DNA of 64,000 bases from Paramyrothecium sp. XJ0827 (lineage: Eukaryota; Ascomycota; Sordariomycetes; Hypocreales; Stachybotryaceae). Below, piece by piece: positions 1 through 11,732 of this stretch. The translations under genes and the position numbers were made by a program. The stretch covers positions 5,084,001 through 5,148,000 of the forward strand of contig JAJFPB010000003.1 of NCBI GenBank assembly GCA_020881915.1, given 5' to 3'. The notes beneath the pieces are model-generated. The model had not been told where the DNA came from. It made no database searches and saw only the letters and a list, made by a program, of their open reading frames with translations. Numbering within the stretch: the first letter of the stretch is position 1; the number at the start of each line of letters is the position of its first letter.

Positions 1-2379
1 ACAGCGTCAGTCATCATTCTCTATGGTTACCGGTCTCAATCCCCGTTCGACTGCAACGTTTCCGTTGGAATGTCTGTATTTGCAGTAGCTCCTCATTGCA
101 TCTTCCTCTTTCACGACGTGAAAAGAGGCGAGCTTTACGTGTTTCAGGCTAAAGGGTCGTTTACCGAGTTGCTTCCAGAACACGCCAAGTTCACGCCCTT
201 TGGGCCTACAACCCAGTGGCACGATCTCACCAAGATTACCTACGACGAACTTTCTAGGGTTAACGTCCCACGCCCGACCCGCCTTTCACAGGATGCAGTG
301 GTACTCCCTGGAGGCAAGATATTTGACATGAGCTCCCTCTATAGGAATTCCGTATCTCAAGAGGAAACCATTGAACTTCTTGCCGATTACGCTGCTTTGG
401 ACGTGGTCCTCCTTGCGGCCAAGACGCGTGGAAAGGAGGCAGCTGTGAAGGCATGGATTGAACGGGCTCGCCAACAACACGAAATGCCGGACGCGGCCAC
501 GCTGAAGCGAGACGATGTTGGATCTCAGGGCACAGGAGCAATGAGACGCCTTCTGCAAGAAGTTGGGGCATTCCTCCCACCGGATCACCAGGCTGAAGAT
601 CTGTGGGATACCCTTTCTCGCACTGAACCACCGACAACCGGCCCTTATCCCGGTCCCGTCGAAGTAGAGGCAGTCTTTGGCCTGAATGGCCTCCGACGGA
701 TGCTGCGGCTTGCAAATAGCCGCAACTGGTCCCACTTCGAAGCAAAGGTCGGGGCAGACTTGCAGCAGTCCCACAATATCAATGAGGCATTATCAGATGT
801 CCTGACAACTATCACCATGAACGATCATCGAGCTCCATCTAGTCCGGCGATGCTTACGCCAATGACCTCGCCTAGCGTGTTTGCGGAATCAAGTATCACG
901 GGAGACTATGGAAGCGGTGTCCATGGGATGCCCTCGAGACATGAAGCGAGAATGAGCCCGCTCAGCCCCTCCCAATCAGCGGCGAGCCCTTACTATGCCA
1001 CGCCGCAAGTCAGTGGCTACCCACCTAATGCCTATGCAAATTCGGGTTATCAACAGTCAGTTTTGGCGAACCAACTTCAACAGCAAAAGGCCCGAACCAG
1101 GGAGCTGTTGTTGTTGCCAGGCTTCAAAGGCGAACGACTCACAGTCTACGGGAACCGTTCTGTGGCATATTCGACATGTCCAATCTGCAAAGAGGCATGT
1201 TCGATACAGACACTGCTTCTACAGTCTAGCTCGGAAGAATCTGAGACATTACACCTCCCGAAACCAGGTCGAAGGGCTGGACACAAATACCCACTGGTTC
1301 TTGGAAATTATCCAGAGACGGATGTCATTCTACCCATCACTTGCTGCGATGGTTGTGCATTTCTGCTGCTTGAAACTGGTGAGCTTCCCAATGGCAGTCG
1401 TGTGACTGCAGCACTGCCGCTGGTCAACCTACAAATTGCAGAAAACAGGAAGCTTTGGGAGGAAAAGCTTAGTGAGGTCTACGGACATCGTTTCAACCTT
1501 CACACCGTCATACTTGTCTTCATCTCAACGCTATGCACCACCATTGAAGATTTGGCTGATGGTGCAATACAGTCACAATGTCAAACTTTGAGACAGAGCC
1601 TAGAATGGTGTTGCAAGGAGTTATCTAAGCTACGTGGATTCTCCACCATGGCAGGCTTCACCCCTGTCGGGAGCCCTCTATCAGGGGTCGTCAACGACGA
1701 GATGCCGTTGCAGCAAGCCATTCAAGCGGCATTCTACGGCATCCAGTCAACAGCACAGCAGACTCCTTTGCTTTCCTACCCGATTGATGGGTTTCTGGTT
1801 CTCATTCGTCTAGCTGGATTAATGGATAGACTGGGGCCTGAAGAGATTGAACGCTTTGTATGGCTCCGCCTATTGTATTACTTTGCGGAGCAGCATGCCA
1901 AAACTCAGAGCCAAATCGGCTTAGACGAGGCGGGAGAAATGCTAGAAAAGCTCGTCAATTGTCCTCCGACCAATGAGGAGTCAAAAAGCACTATAGAGGG
2001 ATCGAGGTCCATGACGACTGCGACCAGACGACATACTATGGAGCTGTCCGCCTTAGAAGGCACATACCTAATCCCCTCTGGCTCCGATATCCTCGAACAG
2101 TTCCAGCGGACAGGGACGTACTTCTCTGTGATTCAGAGCACAGACAAGTACAATGCGAGCTTGGCAGCCTTCCTACACATCGTCTACACCGTGACTGGGG
2201 GCTCGGCTCCGTACTGGGGCGTAGATGAGCTGTTTGCCAAGCTCCAATACAGAGTAGAGAGACTGCGTAGGGAGAATAGTGGCCTGCGCGACGTTTTCTT
2301 CGAAGCGAAAACTATCGATGAGTCCATGTCCGCCAATTTGATAGCTGCTGCCTATAACATAGCGCCAGCAAGCTCTTGA
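1..2379 (+). CDS. Unrecognised large protein, 5' end probably outside window
   Basis: The frame is open from the first base to the stop at 2377-2379. The first in-frame ATG is at 70 (769 aa from there), but the 23 codons before it read as plausible protein, so the gene probably starts upstream. Residues below count from that ATG. A compact N-terminal region is followed by a low-complexity Ser/Pro/Gln linker around residues 255-345. The C-terminal half holds paired cysteines (CPICKEAC near 375, CCDGC near 425) that could bind zinc, then a mostly helical tail. No signal peptide or membrane segment is evident and I do not recognise a named family. The downstream neighbour is convergent and more than 1.6 kb away, so context gives no clue. 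The coding call is firm; the start is not. Confidence 0.8.
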   Translation, partial: TASVIILYGYRSQSPFDCNVSVGMSVFAVAPHCIFLFHDVKRGELYVFQAKGSFTELLPEHAKFTPFGPTTQWHDLTKITYDELSRVNVPRPTRLSQDAVVLPGGKIFDMSSLYRNSVSQEETIELLADYAALDVVLLAAKTRGKEAAVKAWIERARQQHEMPDAATLKRDDVGSQGTGAMRRLLQEVGAFLPPDHQAEDLWDTLSRTEPPTTGPYPGPVEVEAVFGLNGLRRMLRLANSRNWSHFEAKVGADLQQSHNINEALSDVLTTITMNDHRAPSSPAMLTPMTSPSVFAESSITGDYGSGVHGMPSRHEARMSPLSPSQSAASPYYATPQVSGYPPNAYANSGYQQSVLANQLQQQKARTRELLLLPGFKGERLTVYGNRSVAYSTCPICKEACSIQTLLLQSSSEESETLHLPKPGRRAGHKYPLVLGNYPETDVILPITCCDGCAFLLLETGELPNGSRVTAALPLVNLQIAENRKLWEEKLSEVYGHRFNLHTVILVFISTLCTTIEDLADGAIQSQCQTLRQSLEWCCKELSKLRGFSTMAGFTPVGSPLSGVVNDEMPLQQAIQAAFYGIQSTAQQTPLLSYPIDGFLVLIRLAGLMDRLGPEEIERFVWLRLLYYFAEQHAKTQSQIGLDEAGEMLEKLVNCPPTNEESKSTIEGSRSMTTATRRHTMELSALEGTYLIPSGSDILEQFQRTGTYFSVIQSTDKYNASLAAFLHIVYTVTGGSAPYWGVDELFAKLQYRVERLRRENSGLRDVFFEAKTIDESMSANLIAAAYNIAPASS

Positions 2380-3990
2380 GAGACTGATCAGAGGAGGATT
2401 CAGTAAGTTAAGTCTAATTTTGAAGGCGAAAGAGGCTTGATGCCGTCACGCAGTGCTCATGCTGTTTCGTGAACTAGCAAGCAGTAATACATAACAGAAT
2501 GGAATGAAACAATACTATTATCATGCTTCCGATTTATATTCAATCTAAAAATGCTAGGCGCAGGGAGCCGCAGCTGTGTGTTAGGGGCAGCGAAACACCA
2601 TACAACATAGTGATAGATCACTCTCGGTTATGAGTTATTTCACTTTCTTCATGCCGTGTAGCCATCATCTGAAGCATTGGAAGATTAATAGTAGAACTGA
2701 CGGCCGTTGCTTATTATCGGCCTAAAGTGTACTACATCTTGTGACTGGCTCTACCAGAGTTCAACAAAGGTCCCAGTCAGCCTGTCGGCACCTTTGCATC
2801 TGAGGGTCACCCCGTAAAGGTTTCTCTAACATTGTCATGGCCCGCTGACGGTTCTCACCTGTAGGGGATATTTTCGCCATCTGCTCATTCTATCGCTATT
2901 GACCGATAGATAAGCAGCCATTCCACTATATAATCGTTGGCATTCAAAATATCTGCGAAAATGGGCGACTATCCTACACGTAATGCCATCTTGAATCATA
3001 GTAGTTGAAATGTGTGAAGGAGATTCAGAAAAAAAAGCTCATTAAAGCAGTGATACAAGAGAACCTCGACTGCCGCAACAACAATAACGTTGGTCTGAAG
3101 ATTTTTCGTCAGTGGAAACCGAAGGAAAAGGACAGCGACGACGAAGATTAGTGTGCAAAAATCTATACTAAACTAATAACGATGGACTAAGTTGATTTTA
3201 GATGCGATACCAAGCTGAATCATACACTCCCAAGGCCTATGCCTACCTAAGACGAGGTATTTTTACTATCTACCTCTATATACCAGCACGTGGTTGACCA
3301 GGATTACATTTTTTACTTATACTATATTCTAGCTTTAAAGTCGTCTTTGCACAATATTTTAGTATAGGCGCAGGGAGTTTTACGTTTACCTACTACAGCT
3401 AGTGGTCTGCATTTACATTTCCTTCTTGGAAGAATTTTCCTGCCTTTACTTTCCTTATTATTGGCTACTTATTCATTTATTCTTCCAACGTACAGTCATT
3501 TTCTCGTATTCATGAGTCTTCCGTAGTCGGGACTCGCCCCTCCCGAGCTCTATCAGGCATTACTATCTAGAATAATATTACTGACAGTCCTTCGATATCT
3601 CTAAGCATTTGCGGCCCGATACCCGCGATCTCTAACCTCACCCATAAGATACATGGCAACTATGACCATTGTCAATTATATCAAGGTAATATATGAATGA
3701 TAAGAATAAAAGAATATAGAATTACCGCGAAGCCTACGTTAATCTCCCCCGTACCAAGGAGAAAGGCTTCGGTCTTTGCGTTTCCCCAAGGTAAGTATTG
3801 GTTCCAGGTAATTGTGAATCTCTTGAATCGAGCATTGCCTTCCTTAATATCAACAAAGACCAAACGATTGCTATCAGGAATTTTAAATCACAGAAAGTGG
3901 TCTTACATGTATCCATTATGGAGAATAGAATAGTATGTGGTGTACTAGCTCACCTACTCTAGAGTTATATGAGTAGCCCCTTGCACTACT
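2380..3990. other. AT-rich intergenic stretch
   Basis: No convincing gene. The tract is AT-rich and has one start-less open frame at 3005-3151 whose codons read as a basic then acidic protein tail ending KDSDDED. It could be a relic exon of a decayed gene or transposon. The short frames at 3681-3933 on both strands have no recognisable content. Confidence 0.4.
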
Positions 3991-5703
3991 TCAACTGTTT
4001 TCTCTACGAGCAATGGCAGAAAAGACGATAAGTAGAAGCCCCAGAAGGATCATCGCTCCCATAAGAGGCGGATCCTGGTATTCTCTTTTATCCAGTGTGA
4101 TATAGTAGTTCTGAGAGTCGATATTCGTAAATTGGGAGAGTGAGACTTGAAGTGGGAAAACCTCTTCCCGTTGTTCCAAAGAATAAGATTGGACCTTTTC
4201 TTCCGAGTCGTAGCTCGTATGTTGATGTAAGATAATCGGACCAAGGCGTTTGAGTGTAATGAAACAACGATTGCCTTGAGTTTCGAACCGGCCAACTCCA
4301 TACGTTCTCACCATGTCGAGATTGCCTGCTATCGCAGCTGCAACAAGATTATCCTTGCTCGCAGAGCCACAGGCTAGCCAACCAGTACCGTTGCTCAAGA
4401 CACCAAAGGCTATGACAAATCGTGCATCTTCCCTCGCATTGGCCCAATCACTGCGAAACAAATGAAAGGCGGCAAAAGGGGTTCCGCCATCCTGCCAATA
4501 CATCTTGTTATCGTGATCCCACCAACTGGCCGGCGTAGTTGATTCGTATCGATAATAAAGAGGGTTAAAATCTCCCAAGAATTGAAAGGTATCTTTATGT
4601 GCTGAGTTCAACCTGGTTTCCAGATTCGAACCTATTTCCTTGCTCAAATATCTTCGCGCCAACGGCGCCAAGGCTGGGTTTTTAATCATGGCCAGCTCTG
4701 ACGGGCGCATCCTTGCATAGGTTCCATCTCCGTATGCCTTCAAATAAACACCTATGAGTCCCCTATCCTGATGCCCAAGCCAGGAATAGTAGAGACAGAA
4801 AACCAGCTCCCCTGTGTGTGCATGCGACAGGGCAGTCTTAATTCGGACACCTTTGTTGGTCATCCCGAATTCTGGGTCGTGGGTATTATCCCGGGCCAGT
4901 TCAATTGCTAAATGCCTTAAAAATTCTTCTGGCCCATGTGCGAGAAAACCTCTGTACTTCTCCTCCGATACTGATCGCCAGAGAAAGATGCTGAGGTCGT
5001 TTGTTTGCTTCATTATTTCCTCCTGGAGCCTGAAGAATGCTTTTTTACGGCCCTCGCCATAGATCAAGGCCATGTTGACGTCGAACAACCCAAGAAGACA
5101 GTAAGCAATATCTTCAGGCCGAGTTGTTTGGCGAGAGGCTGCCCAAGACATTTTGTGCGCAACCGGGAGTTGATGTAAAACGTCGAAATTGCGAAGAAGT
5201 TTGGTGTCAATCAAAGTGAAATCGGCAATGAGGTTTGCGAGGCCAAGCTTGGTCCCACGCTTGTTCCAGCCCTGGTCAAAGAAGATCAAGTACCCTGGCG
5301 CAATCAGTTCTTGAAGCGTCCATCCGCGGGTAAACCATCGACAGCTGCCTAAGCTGTCGGTTGGAGCCCATATAGTGAGGTCCTCGAGATATGCGTAACA
5401 TAATGTTGCTTCAGCGTACAGTTGAAACATCGAGTTGATGGCTTCGGCCAATTCAACGCTGTTGGACTTGTCAATACAACACGTGTCTACCCATGCGTAT
5501 TCGAACCCGTCTCTCCTAGCCAGCTCGCAAGTCTTTCTGATTTTTTGCGCCCCTTGCCGCCGATCCGACCGCAACCGGCCAGCTTGAACATCACTGAACA
5601 AAAGTTCGTCTTTGCCCCATGTATGCGATAGTATCACATACTCTGGTCGTTCTGAGCCAATGAACTCCTCAAGTTCAAGGGTGTAGGTATTGATTAACCA
5701 CAT
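3991..5703 (-). CDS. HET-domain (heterokaryon incompatibility) protein
   Basis: Single-exon gene of 570 aa. The N-terminal third carries the three HET blocks: YVILSHTWGKDE near residues 22-33, WVDTCCIDK near 70, and RWFTRGWTLQELIAP near 120. The region typical of HET-D/HET-E-like proteins follows (RPEDIAYCLLGLFDVNM and YGEG near 195-218). These proteins act in non-self recognition and can trigger cell death when allelic partners meet. There is no NACHT or WD40 part; the protein instead ends with one hydrophobic segment (about 548-566) before a short basic tail, suggesting a membrane-anchored form. Start chosen at the first ATG, directly ahead of the conserved block (MWLINTYTLELEEF is a usual HET start). 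Flanked by long non-coding tracts, as is common for HET genes. The family call is secure; its partner and trigger are unknown. Confidence 0.92.
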   Translation of the reverse strand: MWLINTYTLELEEFIGSERPEYVILSHTWGKDELLFSDVQAGRLRSDRRQGAQKIRKTCELARRDGFEYAWVDTCCIDKSNSVELAEAINSMFQLYAEATLCYAYLEDLTIWAPTDSLGSCRWFTRGWTLQELIAPGYLIFFDQGWNKRGTKLGLANLIADFTLIDTKLLRNFDVLHQLPVAHKMSWAASRQTTRPEDIAYCLLGLFDVNMALIYGEGRKKAFFRLQEEIMKQTNDLSIFLWRSVSEEKYRGFLAHGPEEFLRHLAIELARDNTHDPEFGMTNKGVRIKTALSHAHTGELVFCLYYSWLGHQDRGLIGVYLKAYGDGTYARMRPSELAMIKNPALAPLARRYLSKEIGSNLETRLNSAHKDTFQFLGDFNPLYYRYESTTPASWWDHDNKMYWQDGGTPFAAFHLFRSDWANAREDARFVIAFGVLSNGTGWLACGSASKDNLVAAAIAGNLDMVRTYGVGRFETQGNRCFITLKRLGPIILHQHTSYDSEEKVQSYSLEQREEVFPLQVSLSQFTNIDSQNYYITLDKREYQDPPLMGAMILLGLLLIVFSAIARRENS

Positions 5704-7411
5704 GGCTTATGCTCTGCTTCTTGCATCACAAGTGCCGTTGTTCGAAAACATGAGTAGGGACACAGTCACACCCAGCTTTTGCGGAGTTGACGCAAGGCGA
5801 TGAGGCAACAAATACACATGATGGTTCGCATTTTCGTCTGGCCAATGAAGTTCTCCCACGTGATCCAGCCACCGAAAGTGCAGGAAAGCTCACATCTGAT
5901 TGGAATGACCGATTTGTTTCATTCAATGAGCTGCTGTTTCGGTCTGCTCAACGATTTCGCGAAACGGGAAGAGCGAGCGCTCGTGGAAAGACTGGTGTGA
6001 AAGCTGGCTAGGAAATTTGCATTGTCAAAAACTTTCTAGACTATGAGAGTCTTATTAGATAAGCCTTACTAATGCCACGCGCCGTTCAAACACGACAATC
6101 GTTGATGAGCATTCCTCATATTGTGTCCTGGCCCTCCGTCGAGGAAGGGCTTGACTACGCAGTTGACACCTTACTGGAAGAGACAGTTTGCCTGTTGGCC
6201 ATGGCTTCTAGGGCGGGATAAGTATTCACCTAGGTCCATGAAGCAACACAATGAATCAATGATTTAACAAGTCTCATTTATGAAATCATGAACTGTTTTC
6301 CCGCTCATCGAGGAGCTGCAGGGAGATGTACTACGTTTACTCGCAGCCAGAGGCCGGTTATTCTTCTACGTTTTGACAGCATACTTACCGTAAACACCGT
6401 CGTGGGAGCTTATTCCGGTTAAGGCCTGCCCGGGTAGTACGCGGCGTCGGAATGTCGGCATGATTGTATTCTCAATCTTCTCTAGTGCCTCAGAGTCGCA
6501 TAAGACTTGCCCAGCCATAGCTTTGCCTCTCCAAGATTGCCAAGGGCCTAGAATCAAGGCTTGGATGAGAGAAAGCAGAGTTCAATGCCTGACAATAGAA
6601 GCTACGAGCGAGTAGAAAGCGTTGAGCAGTAAATACAAAACCCTCATGTCCATGAGATAGGCTATCTAAATCCAAGCCATACCAAACGTTCTAGGCCCTT
6701 GGGTCAGACTTCCCAAAAACGGCCATTTCAGGATAGCGGAGTTGGGTTTCAAAGCTTAGACCGAGAGCTGTGGACACGTCTCTGCCATCGTGTTACCTTC
6801 TTGGGCACAGGCAAGCTGAGTGAAACAGACACATTTATAATACCACTACTGACCGCCTTCATATTTCAACATTCATTGGTACCGATATTCCTTACCTTGG
6901 GGGTCATCTGTTTTTGCCCAAGTACAAATGGAACCGATCAAGCCGCTCCACAAGCCAATCCATGCATAGCTAGTGGGGCAGAATTCGGCCTGGAAACTCG
7001 ATCCAGGATGGATGGTAGGGGGGAGAACATCCTGATCATGTAAGAACAGATCGTAATGTTGAATGGTCTCATAACTGGAATCCAAATGCTTAAGCGGATA
7101 AATAGCTTGGCCAACGGTGAGGACGTACGGGCTAACCATGTCACCGCAAGATTGGAGCATTCAGTAAGCCTACGATCATACTATTCTGGGAAAAATTGGT
7201 CATCCTCCATCGTTACCCCTGCATAGGAACGGTCCAGATCATCAGCATCACTCGATTCCCGTTCAAGGTTGGCAAACCTCGTCCAAGCGAGTCACTTCTA
7301 GATGTATAGATAAGATCGACCTGCCCAAACTCCAGCTCTTGCCAGAACTCTTCAACATCAGTTCATCACCTCCAAAGCTTTTTTTCGAACCCCATCATAT
7401 CCCCCTCCAAC
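5704..7411. other. Intergenic region between HET gene and secreted-protein gene
   Basis: About 1.7 kb, shared upstream region of two divergent genes. Short frames occur on both strands but none shows a family motif or joins plausibly to a neighbour. I see no RNA gene or repeat. Confidence 0.5.
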
Positions 7412-8312
7412 ATGCGGTTTGGTCTCTCGCTGTTCTATCTCGGTGCTGCTCTCGGGGTTGCCAAAGGTTTGGCGATTACCGACAACAGCGATCCTGATAT
7501 CGAGGATGGAGCGATTGAAGTGGTTGAGCCCGTGCCCTTCAACATCACCTTTGAGGAGTTTGGAGATACCAGCTTCGGAGAAGAGGATATTATCGGGGAA
7601 GGCAGAGGTGCTGGCATGAGAGGAACCATGAAAATTGGGAGAAATTACATCGACTACGGGTGCGACATGTCTATCAGCAACACTCTCAAATGGGGAATCG
7701 AAGATCTTTGCGATGGTAACGGATGCGATGGCGGAAGGTCCTGGTCCCGAAAGATCAAGTGGACTAGCGGGAGCTTACCTTCTGACATAACCATCACCGT
7801 CAAAGCCGAGGCAGTATGCAAAGATATGCATGCGCCCAACAAACTCAGGGACGGTGTTGTGGAGTCAGTCCGTGATGCCAGCAAGAGGGTAAAGACAATC
7901 AACTGGCGGTGGAAACAGTTTGGGGGATGGGAGACGGTAAGCAATTTGGTTTACACCTGTCAAGATGTTGTTTTGCCAATTCTTGCACAGTCCGGTACTT
8001 GCAACATGCAAAGATACGCAAATTACATTGGCTTGCAGTAAGTAATCCATGAAACACGGGCTGATCATTCGTATGAGAGTGAATACTTGCACTTTTCAGG
8101 CGTGTTGACGGCCCTAGCTCGGGATGGATCAAGGTCTACGTCAGCATCAACAAAGGACCGAGCGGTGAGTGCTATCATTTTTTCTCGACGGTTCAATCAA
8201 CTGACATGTGCGATTAGTTGTGGATCTTCTGCTTTCCACACTTGAACTGGTTAGTGGCGGAGTGACAAAGAAGATTGGAGATTGGATTGGCAAAGTCAAG
8301 GTTACCCAGTAA
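7412..8312 (+). CDS. Small secreted cysteine-containing protein
   Basis: Three exons (7412-8037, 8100-8164, 8218-8312) give 261 aa. Introns of 62 and 53 nt have GTAAGT/CAG and GTGAGT/TAG ends and the frame closes exactly. The N-terminus is a signal peptide (MRFGLSLFYLGAALGVAKG). The mature chain begins acidic, then holds six cysteines (YGCD, DLCD, NGCD, VCKD, YTCQ, GTCN), an even number compatible with disulfides. There are no membrane segments or GPI signal. I recognise no family; secreted or wall-associated and possibly effector-like are inferences from the architecture. The transcript converges on the sugar transporter gene, with 149 bp between stop codons. Confidence 0.8.
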
Positions 8313-8461
8313 TTGCTGGTGATGCTGAAGAGCAAGGCCAGGACAGTAAGGGTACATCCAGGCTCCTCAACTCGGCAAAAGATGGACTACCTGGATTGCT
8401 AGCAGAAATAGGCATTAATTTTCATAATATAAGAAGTCTCATTCGAATAGCGCAGCAGTTC

Positions 8462-10232
8462 TTATGCCCTCTCTATACACTTGGCCTCTCCCCGAGAATT
8501 GCCAACAGCCTCCGCCTTCTCATCGTAAGCAGCATCTTGCTCGTCTGCATGCTTGTTCCCAGATAGGCCAATTTTATACCAAGGCAGTTCAAACAAACGT
8601 GCCATGTCCTCCAAGCTACGGCCAGCGGTCTCAGGGATAGAGAACCAAACCCACGCAACACTAATAGCCAGAACAGCCGAGAAACACCAGAAAGTGCCTT
8701 GTGGACTTATTCCGCCCTTCGCCACAGGAAGGAGCATGTTAGGTACTGCTCGGCTATTACCGTATTGAGCGGCAAAGTGCAGAGTCATCGCCCATGATGT
8801 AGCGAGGGCTCGAACTCGTAAGGGGAAAAGCTCAGCTGTGAGGACGTATTGCACTAGGTTCCAATGTTAGCTCCGACATAAGTAGAACGAGGGAGAAAAG
8901 ATTGTTCTTACTTGTATTCCAACCGAGTACCCATCCAAAACCAGACAGGTAGATCATGGCAATGGCGCCGCGGCTGGCACCTTTAGCAGAGGGCGGAAGG
9001 GCAGCATCATGAGTGCCCAGCTGTGGCAGGGCAGTCAAAAACCCAGCCACATAAACCATTGTGATAGTTTGCAGCGAGATGCCAAGCATCAAAGCTCTCT
9101 TGCGGCCGATTACTTCAACAAGGAACAGCGCGGCAACGATGGCAGCAATGAGCTTAATGATGCCAAACAGAGCCGTAACAAGCAGGGATTCGTCCTTTCC
9201 TGTGATGCCGAGCAGGCTAAACAGATCAGGGGCGTACAGAGTGATGGAACCAGCACCAGAGAATTGTGCCAGGATTTGGACCATGCTGGCAAGGTAGAGA
9301 CAGTAGAGGTTACTGGGCACGGTCAGAAGTTCTTTAAGCTTTCCAAACCAGCTGACGCCCTTGGTTGCTTCAAGTTCATGCTCGTAAGCATTTTGGATGC
9401 TGGCAATTTCGCGAATAATATAGGGATCATCTTCAGGCAGGCAGCGAAGCCTGGCCATGACCGCGGTAGCCTTATCCATTTGACCCTTTTCGATTAAGAA
9501 GCGGGGAGATTCGTACTGGAAGAAGGTCAAAAAGAAAACAAGCGCAGCAAACATAATGTGCAAGCTTGTGGGCACGAGCCAGCGGGCATGTGTATTGTCG
9601 CCCATGTGCAGTTGAGCACCGTAGTTTGCAAAGTACGCCAGGACAATGCCGAGATAGACAGATCCGGAAAAGGAGCAGGTGCAGAGGCCACGGACAGAGG
9701 CAGGGGAAATTTCAGCCAAATAGACTGGGCCCACAACAGCGGTCTGGCCAATGCCCAGTCCGGCTATGAAGCGCCCGGCGTACACTGCACCCAAGCTGCC
9801 ATTGTTACCCATGAAGATGGCGATTCCGAGGATCCAGACTAAGCAAAGTTGCCTCGTTGCCCAGAGACGGCCGATTCTGTCGCAAATAGCGAAGGCACTG
9901 TCCGGTTGTTGGTCAGACCAGCCGGGGTAGAAAGCGCGAGTGTTTTGGACTTACATGAGGGCACCTCCTACACAACCTATCTGCACCATAGCAGACACAT
10001 TCGCCTTGATGTTGGTCTTTTCGACAGTGGTATACTGTTCAAAATGGATGTATCGCTGAAAGTCCTTGGATGAGAATGCTCCGGTAATGAGACCCTCGTC
10101 CACGCCACGGGCAGCGCCTAGGAGGCCGAAAGACACGACCGCAAACCATAGGCGCCAGTTGAATACGCCCTTGGGTTCGCCGAGGTCGCCAAGTTTGAAG
10201 ATATTGACTGGCTTTTTCACGCCTCCAGCCAT
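8462..10232 (-). CDS. MFS sugar transporter (SP family)
   Basis: Three exons (10232-9955, 9897-8912, 8853-8462) with introns of 57 and 58 nt give 551 aa, the usual length for fungal hexose/quinate-type permeases. Signatures appear in order: GRFIAGLGIG followed by PVYLAEISPASVRG, YESPRFL in the central loop, VIGRKRAL after the seventh helix, AELFPLRVRA in the tenth-helix area, and PETAGRSLEDM at the C-terminus. About 12 hydrophobic segments are visible. It should be a plasma-membrane proton symporter for a sugar or related polyol or quinate; the substrate cannot be read from sequence. The start at 10232 gives the standard cytosolic N-terminus (MAGGVKKPVNIF) ahead of helix 1. An upstream in-frame Met exists but lies in 5' leader-like sequence. 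Confidence 0.93.
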
Positions 10233-11732
10233 GTTGTCGTGTTGCCGAAAAGAAGTTGTGAAAGTCTGGGTGTCAAGACAAACTAAGGATCGGACTGTAC
10301 TTTGTGGGATATTGAGGCGAGTACTCCGGCCTTGAGAAATACTCACAAAGGGTGAGGAGCTTGGCAGCTTTTAAGGATGGTTCGCGGGAGCCAGACAATG
10401 CCCGAGCGGGGCGACTCAGGCGGAGAAAGAGCCGGGAACTACCCCATGGAGAAGAGAATTGCGGGCAGCATTCGCGGGGAAAGGGAAATACGGAGTAAGT
10501 GATGCATGATTATCAAGCCACGAAACACGCATCAAAGAGCGACGTTTCCGTCCAAGGTGTGACGTTAAACATAGTGTTACCAACTCTGAGCCCTGGAAGT
10601 CGTCGACCGGGCATGAGAGACGGGAGCGCCATGCGCTCCCGTGTCCCGTTTCGTCAGGTCGACAGCTCCGTTTTGCTTCCCGCGGGAACTGTAAAAGCCC
10701 TCGTTAGAAGCGAATGTCCTCTGGAAGACCCGGGCAGGCCTGCAATTGAGTGCGCAAATCGGGCAGGTTCAGGACGCACTACCACAGCCGGCCGCGCCAA
10801 GCCCCGGTTTTCTCGGATCTCACGGCATCTACGGGGCTCCACTTGCATCACCTGCGGTCTTTGATTTGTTGCTGTTTGGTCGAGGACGCCCTGTGCCAGA
10901 AACTTACATACTAACTCTTCCCGTCAGGCAGTTGCGCGAACGCCAGATGTTTTTACTATGCCATTTGAACGAGGGCCATGCCGTGGCGTGTTAACCTACG
11001 TCTCCCTCTACACTTAGGACTCTGGCTGTTCGACGGCAACGTCCGAGATGCCCACAACTCTCTCGGATCGGCCGAAGCAAACAAGGTCGTAATCGGCCTT
11101 TTTTCCAAGTGACTATGCTCGTTGCGACCCGCTGCTAGGGTATTCCCATCACCAGGGCTGGGGTTCGTCGCGGAGAAAGCCTTAAAATAACCTTAGACAC
11201 ATCGCTGGGCCTTGCAAGGCGGGTCATTTCTCAAGCGCATCAGAGCCGTGAGTACTTAGAAGACCCTTACCTCGGACTCCAGGACTCATTTTACCTCGTA
11301 ATGCGACCCTGGGGATTTATTTGATCTCAGCTTGACAGAACGATAAGATGGGCCTGTTAGGTTGGCTCCCTTCATTTGAATCGCTCGTCGCGTCTCGAAG
11401 GTTCTTGTGACGATCGTGGTAGTTTGTGCTGCCTCTGCGACACTGTGTGCTCATCACTACCCGTAAATTGATGTTTATTTTCTGGCAGTATTTCACGTAG
11501 AAAATTCATGCCATTTACTCAAGCCTCGGATGCTGTTCTCGCATTCATTGAAGCCTTATCTAGCACTCTTCCCATGCTTCATCATCGTAAGCTTCCAAAT
11601 ATGCATCATGTCGCCTTGCCAACATTCTTATATTGACCCCTTGCCAACCACTGGGAAGGAAAAAAGGACATTCGCCCTTCAGAGCACCCAGGTTCATTCG
11701 CGCACGTGGGCTCTTTACCTACACTGATTGTG
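10233..11732. other. Intergenic region
   Basis: About 1.5 kb between the sugar transporter promoter and the 3' end of the F-box gene. Part of it (10500-10870) has mutually antisense open frames without family features. The AT-rich remainder shows nothing I can name. Confidence 0.5.

Noticed and set aside
260..774. Minus-strand frames of 161-162 codons
   Set aside because: Antisense to the large plus-strand gene, which has a consistent protein reading; no motifs of their own.
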